A stretch of DNA of 64,000 bases from Patagioenas fasciata (Eukaryota; Chordata; Aves; Columbiformes; Columbidae), in NCBI RefSeq assembly GCF_037038585.1, contig NC_092560.1, forward strand, positions 63,864,049 to 63,928,048. Reading direction: 5' to 3'. Below, one piece after another: positions 28,201-40,200 of the stretch. Position 1 is the first letter of the stretch, and every line of letters begins with the position of its first letter. The notes under the pieces were generated by a model that worked only from the letters and a program-made list of their open reading frames with translations, was not told the DNA's origin and searched no databases. Made by a program: the position numbers and the translations under genes.

Positions 28201-31200
28201 GTGCATTAGAAATACATGGTTTTCAAAAAGAAGAATGCAAAATATGAAAATTTAATCACAGTTTATCTACTTATGCCCTCATCAACTAATGTCAGAGGTC
28301 AAAAAAAAAGAAAGAACTAGCATGATATTTGTCATACATTTGTAACAGTACAGTTGTTGATTTTTGTGCTATGTAGTCTAGTAACCCAGTTGTCCTTAGC
28401 AGAGATTGCTTCCTTTTAAAAATAAGTCCAAAATTTCTCATCACCAGAAAAATCAAACTTCAAATAAACAGGATGGCTCTGTTTCAAGTAGTAAAATATT
28501 CTGATTTTTGTACACTTCGTGTGAGATGACAAATGAAGTATAAACCACTAACTGTTTCAAATAAACTGATCCATTATAAAAGCCTCTTGGCTGGCATAAG
28601 TATCTTGCTCCCAAGAAAGAATTTATGTTCACCTTAAGTCACAGTAAAATTATTTACTTCGCCTGTAATTCAGTATATTTAATCAGTTGCAGCTAGTTTA
28701 GTCAAATCCTCAACTTTTACTCTAAAGGACTGCAAATAGACTCTTCAGTGCATTAATGGATGATTTCCTAATCTGGTTTAAAAAAAACTTGGTGGTTTTT
28801 TTTTTTTTTTCCGATAAGTCATGGTCCATTGCAATCTTGATCTTGATCTCCTAGCATCATAAACCTCTCTGTTTGGCAGTTAAGTTACAGATTTTTATTT
28901 TCTGTTGGCTAGAGAAGAATCATTACAGTTTGCAATGTATGAATAATTTAGCTGAAATATATTTTTCTTTTCAATTAATGTTCCTATAGCAAGATGTTTT
29001 TTGTAGGATCTAGAGAAGAACGAGTATGATGCCTCCACAGTTGAGCATTGTCTGAATGCAGTGGAGTGGGCTTGTCGAATGCTTCCTTTCTGCAGGTTCA
29101 TGAATGTTGAAGAGTTAGTTCAAGATGTAATTTTAAGTCTGCTTGGAGAATTACCACCAGTCAAAAAGGTAAAAGACATTAAAGCTGGAACAAAAGCAAT
29201 AGAGATTATCACAAATGTTTCTTCTTGTAAAAGCTGCTGGTTAAGCTTTCTAGTGGTGTAAGTTCTGTTGGATATTATACCTTAGTGTAGGTTAGCTGCT
29301 TGAAAAGCAACTTTATTTTGTGCAGGTGGCAGAGATTTTTGTAAAAGCATTTCCTAATCCTGACGATATAAGGGTTCCACTAAGAGATAAATACCATGGA
29401 CTTCAGCAACGACTCAAAGAAAGTATTGTTAAAGGTAACGTGCATCCTTTTTCAGAACATATTAAACAAACTTTCATTTTTACCATATTTATCAATTAGC
29501 TTGTTAAAATACATTCTTTCATATGCTGTGTAAAACAATTATTGTTAGACAACTTCGAGAGAGTTTTGTGTCGTATTCTGTATTTTCTTTCTGATATGTC
29601 TGTACCAATAACAGAATATGATGACTTCCAAACTGCTGGTGTTTCTTCACTTCACCACAGTTTCTGTCTGTATTTCTAAATAGCTATAATTTATCATGAT
29701 TCAAAGTTCATTTGTGTCTCAATTTGAGAGAATCACTGAAAGTTGGGAAGTTTTCACTTAAAATCTCCTGGTTTTCTTTTTTCTATAGGTCCTGAAGGTG
29801 AAGGAATTATGTCTGTTGTTATACAGGCTACCAAAAAAGCAAGAATGAAGGCCCTGAGATGTGTAATAAGAAATATAGGCCCAATAGAAATTAATATTTG
29901 GGAGCCAGCAGAAGAAGGAGCAGCAGATGATGAGGAACACGGTTATGACAGATTCTCATCAGTCACCAGTCTAAGCAAAAGCACACTTACTGATCTTGGG
30001 AATTCTCAGGTATATAGTGATGCTGACGCAGCAGATACGCTTTCTGATGCATTGATTACTGAAGAAATGAGAGCTCCATCACCTTCACTCCACAGGTAGG
30101 CAACACATGGCAGCAGAAAGCTTTCTATTTAAATTTTTTAAAAAGCAACAGCCAAAAAAACCCAACAATGACAACAACAACAAAAAAAACAAACACAAAA
30201 AACCCCACACAAAGACCAAAATGTTGGCTCTTATTGTTCAAGTAATGTTTGCACCCAAGAGAGTAATCGTCACTTTCGGTAATTTATCAAATGAAGAATT
30301 ACAAACTTCTTAAAACTGCTGATGTTCTGTTGATATTATGTGTTACTGAAGTGTGAATTGTTATCAGCTATGACCACATTCATGTATGATACTGCTGAGC
30401 TGCTGTCTATGTAAAAACTATGGATTTTGCATTGTATTAATTTGTCACTTTAGCATTGTATTAATGTAAATTTAGATTTCTTAGTTTCCTGTTATTAACA
30501 GTAGAGGAAGAAAAGGAACTAATGCTGCATTTACCTGTTTTGTCATGTGATTCTTCTCAAAATGGGTTTTAGTGCTAACAGTGCTTATGTTTGTTTTCTA
30601 ACAGGGATAATGAACATCAGAGACAAGGAGAAATAAGTAGCAAAAATACCACAGGCAAGATAAAGGCTCTTAACTGGACAACAAAACATAAAGACAAAGT
30701 ATATGAAAAAGACTTGCATAATCAATGTAATTTGCCTATAGTTGGTGCGTGGGAATTTGAACGTGATGATGATGAATACGTTAATTTTTTAGAACTCTTT
30801 TTGAGTTATGTTCTAGAGAGAGACCTGATAAAGCACAGTGAGCTTGGAATTCCATTTCTTACCAGCTTTTCTGGACTTCTTCGAGAGCATGAATTAAACT
30901 CTCTCTTTTTTGATGTTCATACAACACTAAAACGTCGACAAAGCAAAACTAGAAGCCAAAGTGTGTTTAGACCAGGATCTTGTTATACCGTAACCCTGGC
31001 ACATTTTGATCCTGAAACAGTGTCTGCCTGTCATGAAAATCAAAATATTTTGGAAAATCCAACCATGGTACAGTCTGTTGTACACATGACAGAACCTTCT
31101 GTGCGTAACTTAATGAAAGGACTTAAGGAAGGATTATTTGGCTTAAAACACAAGTCAATTTACAGAGCTCAGAGTGATAATCAAGGAGTCACTGTTGCAT

Positions 31201-34200
31201 CAGCAAGCCAGACCTTTTCTAACCATACTTCCTCTAGCCCGCAAACTCAGGCAACTTCTAAGTACATTTACAAAGTGGTTGATAGAGGTGATATTGTACC
31301 AGGAGAAGAACTAGCTATAGAATTGATGGGTAAGTTGAGCAATATTGCAAAATTGCTTGAGTGGATGATCAGATGGTCTGATAAAAGACTGCTCTGTGGT
31401 TACAAGAAACAAGAGTCCTTAGAAGAGATTCTCCCAGTGATACATGTGAAAACATCAGCAGCTGCTGTCCTCACTTCTTTGTGGCTATTAGAACAGTTAT
31501 ACAGAGATGGATCTCAAGCAAAGAGCATAAAATTTAAGGTAAGAAAGAGGATGGGGTAACTGTCGATGAAATGCACAAGTTAGTTATACCAGTAAAGAAA
31601 ATCATACACGTTTTGCCTCATAATTTTGCTTTCAGTAAAACCTAGAATATTGATTAGTAGACTTTCCTTTAAAGGTCACTAGGATTTTTTTTTTTCAGGT
31701 ATCAGGTATCTTTTTTTTCTAACTACTGAATTTTCATTATAATTATTATTAATAGAGTCCAGATAATCAATACCTGAAAGAATTTGCATCTCTATCAGAA
31801 GCCCAGTCTAGGACAGAGAAAGAAAGCTGTATGGATGAAGGCTCTTCCGTACTGGCCAGTCCTCCTCTTGATGTCCAGAGTGCACAAGCCTATGATGATC
31901 TTTGTGAAACTGGTTCTGGGTAATTTTTTTTTTTTTTTTTTTTTTTGAAACCTAAGAACTCTAGTTGAGCTTAATTCCTTAGCTAAGCAGTATGTCAGTA
32001 TGAAGAGTTGTGGAGTTATTACATGTTATGTACATGTTTTATGTTGAGTTCAAAGTCAAAATCGTACCTATTGTTTACAGCCTCATAAAGAAGACTTAAT
32101 ATTCTTCATCAGCATACATGCGTTTAGGTAGAAAACAATGTAGCTGTTGCATATGAATTGAGTTGTATATGGTTGTTTATAAACCTAGTGATGTAGAAAT
32201 GAAATCTAGATTTCTGATATAGTCAGTATCATGGCTTTCTCAAAGTATTCGGATAACTTGCACTCTCTCTAGTGTGATTTTCTTTGTGTTGAGGTGAGAA
32301 TTCACAACCTTAGTTTATTTTTCCCTGGATCTGTAATCAAGCTATGTTCATCTGTGTGCATGTCAGAAAAACTGATGGAAAAGGCAGTAAGTATTTTATT
32401 TGTTAATATCTTACACAGTTCTGAGGGTGGAACTTCCTTAACCTGAAGTCCTTTGTGACATTCTTTTGGTCTGCTGCAATAAAAAAACATATTTGGCATC
32501 AGTATTCGGAGACATTACTGTGCGTCTTCCCTGACATTTTTTTTTTCTTTTAATAAAGGAAGTTTCTGTGAGAGAAACAAACGTAATCTTAACCACATGA
32601 TTTTGAAGTTATGGTGCAGTTTCAACCTTCCTTTTTGGTAGATATTACATGTTGGTAGCGTTTTACTGGAAACAACCCATCTGAAAGACTGCTATTAATG
32701 TCACTAAAATATCACAGTTATACCAAAAATTATAATAATCCTGGTTTAAGTGAAATTTAAGAGAGAAAACTGATGTGAAATTTAAGAGAGAAAACTGATG
32801 TGAAAATTGATTACTTCACAGCAGTGTTTATTTTAAATTATACACTAGCCTGCAGTCTGAGAAGAATAGCATACTGGAAGTCAGATACTGACATTAGTTC
32901 TATGGGTAATTATGTTTTGTAATTCCAATTACCAGATTGTCTACAAAGTCAGGATATTTTGATAAGAAGGAAATTAATAAGGGGAATTATTCTGTACCTC
33001 ATGTGACTGAAGATCTTAATGAAGTGGGACCATTTGTTCAGGAGGAGTTAGATATAACATCAGAAAGAGAAGGTTTGTTTTTATGGTATATCATTTTACT
33101 ATGGTGTGACATATAAAACAGTAGTTTCCCCTGAATAGTATGATATGTACCTGTGTTTATTTAATAAGAAAAATTGAAATAAGTTTTTGTTATTCTATTG
33201 GAATTATCACTGTATCCATTTTATATTATAGCTAAATTTTGTATGATTGTATTTCAAGACTTTCTGCTCAGTTTTTCACTTATGTAACTTTTTTGCTATG
33301 AACAATGTATATTAATACGTTTCATTCTCTCATTTACTTTCATTCCAAAATTATTCATGCAACTGTGTAAAATATGATTTGGAAATTGTAAGAGCTGAGC
33401 ATGCATAGATTAAGTTTATCATATTCCTACCATGAAAATAAGCTGCCTTTTTTTTTCAGCTGCATGCATCATAACTAGTCATACAATGAATTTTTAACTT
33501 GCTGAGACATGTTTCAGATGCTTTCTTCTCAGCAGGGAAATGTGAATGTGATCAGTTGACAGAAATCAAGTAACACTGCTGTATGTCATGTAGTTTTCAG
33601 ATTCAGAGTAATTGTGTTTATTTTGTAGAGTTCTTTGAGGAGCCGTATGAAACTCCAAAGAGCTCCAATAGCTCTGTCAAGATCAAACCTGTAGAACATC
33701 AGAGAGGAAAGGCAAGTTACCATCTTGCATAGAAGCATCACATCATTATGAATACCCTATGCGAAATAGCCCAAATTCCTCAACATAAGAAATTGAGGGC
33801 TTAAAGCATTTAGTATCGGTGAATTTTTTTCTCTGCCTAAGTCAATAATAAAAGTTGTAAGTAATTAAACAGTAAAGTGAGGTCTGCTGTAAGCACTTGT
33901 GTAAACTGGTTCATTGTTTGTAAAATACTGCATTTGTTTCAATTTCTTAGTTTGAAATTAGCTTGTGTATAATAAGGTTGTTTCTGCATTTTCGTCTTTA
34001 CCTAGCGTGTGCGAGGTTAGCAGGATACTACATGGATATGAATTTGAAAATAAAACTCATAATAATGACTTTAAAAGAAAGATACAGTAGGATATCTCAG
34101 TTTTGATTTGTAGCTGTCCTCTGATATGTATGTAATTTTGATTATTTTTCAGTCAGATTTTTTCAAGTGGCTGGTTATTCAAAAGTGTGTTTACCTTAGG

Positions 34201-37200
34201 CTAATAAAATAAGACTTTATTGAAGCAGAAGTGGGATATAAAAATTTAGAAATTCAGATGCATCTTTGTATATTCCAACAGGTCTCTGTTTCAGATGTAG
34301 ATAGTCCTCAGGAAGATCAAAAGGCAGAAGAAAAAAAGGAAGGAAAGGCCAAACAGAATGCGTGAGAGATTTTTGTTGTTGTTTTAATTTCTCTTTTAGT
34401 TTTGCTTAAAAATCTAAGTTAGTTTTGTTAGTTGTGGTATCCAATGAAGTCTCAGTGGGTTCTTGATGTTGTTTATATCAATAAACACAGAGTTTGAAAC
34501 AAAATTTCAGTAACCTTCTATTTCACACATACAGGCATTTCACATATACAAGGTTCTGAGTAGATGAGTGGTTATTTTGGTAATGATCAAATAAAAGAGG
34601 TATGGTTTGGGGGAAGGTTTATTTTTTCAGCTGGAAAAGGATAGAGAATAGCTGGAATAGCTTTCAGATGCACAATTCCTTCTCCAGACCTGAAATGTGA
34701 GTGTAATCTTCAACCTAAATACAAGTAGATATATGTTATTCTAAGAAATTTTAACAGTAAACTTGTTACACAATGTAGAAGAAAGAGAGGTTAGTGTCTA
34801 GGAAGCAGAAGGTGAGATAAAAATTGATATAACAATAAACTTGTTAGCCCCTGAAAGAGAGTGGGACATATTTTCCACAACTTTAAAAATTTACTTCTTT
34901 ATGAACTTGTTAAAATATTATGTTGTACAATATTGTACATTTATAACACAATGTATGTAAAATTATAGAAACAGCGCATAAACCTGATTGTCATCTGTTA
35001 GAATAGGTTATTGCTCAGTTTGATTTCTTTGAAGTTTTTCAGAGGGAAGAAACTCTATGTTCTGTTAACACAGGGTTTGTTATATTTACTATGAAGAATC
35101 TTGATCTTTTGAGATTTTTCGTTTGTTTTATTGACAAAAATATATCAACCTATTTTTATTATTTCAATTAGCTTTATTCTTGACCCCACCAAATTTGTAA
35201 TAATGAAACCTTTTCCTCTGATATACAATCCCTGAATGTCTTCATATTTAGAAAATCTTAATAATCGTGATGACATATAAATATTCCTGTGTCTGTATAA
35301 AGTTTGTGAAAAACTTTTAAGTGGCATAGTTTTAGAAGGGCTTAGAATCTTCTATTTTAAACTGATATATTTTGATTTGAAAGAAACAAAAATAACTGCA
35401 CATGAGATGCACCTCAATGATTTCTTATGATACTGGCTCTTCATTTTAGGAATGCAGATCATAATGATGTGAACCATGTTGCTTAAATTGGATTTTCTCT
35501 TCTTTTGTCAACTCAGATCAACCTTTTTTTGCCTGCTGTTTGTGTTGAATAGCCAGAACCTTTTCAGTCCTTTTGTTTGATTCAGTTTCTGATTGCTAGG
35601 GAGACAAAACACAAATGTCAATATTTGCCAGCTCAGGTGGCAGTGTAACACAGTGCTTGAAGCAGTGCAGATGAGTATAGCTCTGATCAGGTGACTCTCA
35701 GGTATTTTCTCTCATATTAATTAAAATACTTTTTCAGGAGGTTATGCACACACACATATGTATGTAAATGTATATAAAATGAAAATAAACAGCGTAACAA
35801 ATTATTGTAGTATCTACAAGAATATTTTTTTCTTCCTTTATAGCATGACTGAGGTTGTTACTAGCACCGTTTCTCACTCATTCTCTTTAGAACAAGATGC
35901 AGGAGTTCCCAGGTAAGATAAACCTATATTGTTTTATATAATAAAAAATTGATTGTCGCTGTTAAATTTTCAGTCTGAAGTAACATCATCTGTATATTTG
36001 ATTACAAAATATTTGGTATAGTATGTTGTACCTGCAAAACGTAGTACTAAGTAGCCTTTTCTGAAACTTTTTTTACTGTAATGTTTGAGAATCATATATA
36101 CTCTTCTTGTATGTTGTCCAGAATACGTGAGTCAAATGTGTTAATTCAGAGCTACCAGTGTTCAAGAGAAATGAGACTTCTGGTTTCTGGTTCCAGACAG
36201 AATCACTATAACTATATAATATTACTGTGGAAGGTATATTGTTACATAAAATACCTAAACAACGTTATAGATGAATGTTCATATTTTTATAAAATTATTA
36301 TAATGTTTATGTCCGACAGCAACTGCTAGATACACATAAATGTATACATAGTATTTCTGTAAACAAAGAGAATATTGGAATTGGGAAAAGGGATTCAGTT
36401 TAAACACATTCAGTTTAGAGGAAGGTCTGAGCCATGCATCTCTTTGGATTCCATTTTCGTGTGTCTCTGATCTAATTTCCTTCTTGAGTTTTTCATATGA
36501 GCTTTTGAAAAAAAAATCCAGACTTTTCTCAAACTTACAGGGTTTCAGGCCCTGCTTACACATTCCTAATGTCTTCCAAAAGATTTCCTGTGCCCCTTCA
36601 CACCTATTATATATGCAAAACCTCTTCAAAGTTACTTTTCTTTCTTAACATGCTTGGAGGTCATCCTGTTTAGCTGTGAAAAAACCTCAAAAATTTGCCT
36701 GTACTCTTAGCAATGTCAGCATTTTTCTTAGAGAAATGTGTTTGGGATCAGTTTCTGTTAATGTAGGTAAAGTCCTTCTGTTTCTTTATAACTTAATGTA
36801 AATCCTAACCCTCCTTCATTTAAGGACTTCATCTACTTAATAGTCTTTACTTACTAAAAGATCTAATTAACTCTGTGAGAAAATGCAATATCATCTGGTA
36901 CGTGTTATTTTAATTGTTTATGATCTGAAATTTTGTTGTTGATTTTTAATTCCAAATATATAAAGACACATTTAATTATTTAAAGTACATATGTGCTCTC
37001 TCTCTTATTTCAACTAATAACATCGTCCTCCATTTTCAATCAGCTGTTTGGTTTTATGACAAACCAGGCTCTCTTTTTGTCAAAGCATTGTTTTCTGTCT
37101 GTATCTCTAGTAAAGACAACATTTCAGATAGCCTTGTGACTAAAAGATCAGATGAGACATACATTTTACTACTGTTTTTAATTCAGTATATTAGGAAGTG

Positions 37201-40200
37201 TTTGGCAAAATACTCATCCTTACTCTCCAATGAAGATTGTGAAGTGTTAATTATTAAATTGTTCCTACAAGTTAATTATGCTTTAGGAAAATTAAGATAT
37301 GTTGAAAATTTTCTGGACTGATTCAAGACAATCTCATATAGATGTTCTGAACTATGAATGTTTTGTTTATTTCCTTCTTAAGTAATACAGGCATTCCTCT
37401 AAATGATAGTCAGCCTTCTCAGACTGTTGTGTCAACTATGTCGAGTGTTGCCTCCAACACCTCCGCTTGTGCAAAGAAGCAAGAAGCTCAGGAAGAGGTC
37501 CCTACAGAAGAGAAGCTAAACACATCAGAAACTGTCAGGCAGATGCTCCAAGATGAAATGTTCAAGTTAGTTCAGGTGAGAGCATCTCATTAATAAAAAC
37601 AGTGTTCTCAGTGCAAACTGGTTTTTAGAACAATTGAGATAATCAGTGTTTTAAAGGTATTCTCTGTGTGTTTGTTTTTGAAAGAGATTTCCAGTTCCAC
37701 ATAAACTGCTGTGAAAACTTATTTTAGACTTAACTCTTACTTTTAACTCTAGAAAAACTAATATAAAACTGTGAATATGTTTTAGTTCACATAACTGAGA
37801 GTGCTCTAATAATATAAATTAGGAAAAATTCTGAAGCTGTAATTACTTTGCAGCTATACTAGGATTTAATTTTTTGTAGGTAAGAGAGGCAATTTTATGT
37901 GACTTTAGATTTACTTAAACTTCACCAAAAAAGTTAAGAAAATTGTCTTGCTTTAGCACAACCTGTCTGAGGCAGGCATTTAAGGTATCTTAAAAGGAAG
38001 TTCAGTACAATAAATAATCCTACAAATGAGTCATTACTGAAACTTTATGATGTTTTTTATTTTGTCACCTATATGCATGTATTGACATGATAGTAAACAG
38101 TTATAACATAGCCTGGACATAGATTTTTTTTTTTTATAAGATTCCTGTTAGAGTTGTTTGCACTGTTAACTTTGTGTGTACATATCCAGCTGCAGCAGAT
38201 CAACTTCATGAGCTTAATGCAAATAGTGCAGTCATCCTTTGGCAACCTGCCAAATGTGCAACAAGTTTTGCAACAGCAACAATCTGATCACCTGGAAGGA
38301 TGCCAGCCTGCACACTCTGACAAAGGCAATGGCCCTCTGAAAACACAACTGCCCACTCAAGAAGATAAAGGAAAACCTGGTCGAAAGAGCCCTGATTTTC
38401 AACCAAGGGCTAGTTTAAGAGATGAAAGCAACAATGGCCATATAAAAGTGGGTATATCAAAGTGTCATTTATGAAGTCTGTTCTGTATATCTGACATGTT
38501 ATCTGTCCTTTTATATTAAGAAACTGGTTTTTTAGTAATTGCTGTAGACAAAAAAGATTTATACCATTTTTGTGCATATTTACTTCATGACTGCTTGTAA
38601 ATGCTGTTTTCTTATCTGATTTAGAATCATCTGGATGTGAATGTTTCTTTAAGCCTATTAGACAACCACAGCAAAGAAACAGGATTTATACCACCATCTC
38701 AAGATTTGCATTCTTCAGCACCTACTAAACCACTTCATCTCCTAGCTCCTTCCTCAGACATCCGTGAAACACTGAAGCTTATCCCTATTGAAAAAAACAT
38801 GATTTACTCAAATGGATTTCCTTTACTTAAGCTTGAATCAAGTTATCATTTCAAACCAGCATTTTTACATCCAATAGAAATGTCATCAGCTTTTGCTATA
38901 CCACCCCCAGTACCACGAATAGCTTGGAGTTCGTCAGGTTCCTTATGGAACCATCAGTCATTGTACACACCAAAAAAGAGTAAGTCTAAAGAAGATTTGA
39001 ACATGAGCAAATATGTTCCTGAGATCTCAAGGCAAATTCATGAGGAGGACAAAAGATGGGCAGAAACAGTGCGAAGGGGACCTCCCGAACACCTGAATCT
39101 AGATCAGTATGAAGGACAGCAAGAAATTCCACCTCTGCAGCAGTTCCCTGGAAATGTGAATATGGACAAAGCACTGACCACTCCAAACCTGGCTGGTATT
39201 CCACTGTTGCACTTGCAACTTGACGCAGTAACTAAACTTCCACCAGCTGTAAGGCAGCCAATCACTGCTACTTTAATACCTGCTAAACCTGCAACAAAGG
39301 AGACTGACTGCAGAGAAGCACTACAGCACACAGGAATATCACTACTCCATGCTAATTTACCTCAAAAAAAGAAGGTATTGGATTTTAATAATACATTTTT
39401 CTAAGTGGTAGGGCTTTTTATGGTTTGTTGTAACTTAATGTTTCCAAACTGTGGAATCTGAAATTGCTGACCACAGCTACCAGAAGGGATCTGAAGCTAA
39501 GGTACCTTCTTATTGACACCTAAATATGCTGCAGGCTGCAAGCTGGGAAATGTTTCTAATGACCTTAGATTGATTCCATATTCCATAGTTCATCATCATT
39601 CAGCCCACTCATAATGAACATAAGGCACTTACCATCTAAAATACTGGATAATATTTATAAGGTAAAATATTCTGTTTTTACAGAAATTTAAATAGAATTA
39701 TTTACAAAAATTCAAAAAATGCAGTAAGAAATCCTCTTTTGTAAGGGCAGAAATGGAATGCTAAAAGGCTTGGTAAGAAAACCTTATCTTCTGGATGTTG
39801 AGAACTTGATGTTTTGAAAAATATTGCACATTCCAGTTGAAAAGAACGGAAGTGTTTTTCCTTGAAAGGTGCTTCTTCAGTTCTTGTCTACATTGCATGA
39901 TTCCTACCTTCATCCTTGACTACATACATTAGAAATGCAAATATTAGTGAAATATGTTCTGTGGAGAAAATTAATATCTTCAGTTTACATTCATAAAATG
40001 GTTTGCACATCTACGCGTTAGCTGAGGTTCTGGTCTGATGCTGTTAACGTATTTTCACTTTCTCTACAAATTGCTACAGCAGTTGGTTTTATATAATTGA
40101 GATCCAAACTGGACCTGCTTATTTCATCCAGTCTGACTAAGGTCTCCCCTCTCTGTTTCCTGTATATTTTTTTCTTTTTTTTCTTCTTTTTTTTTGTTTC

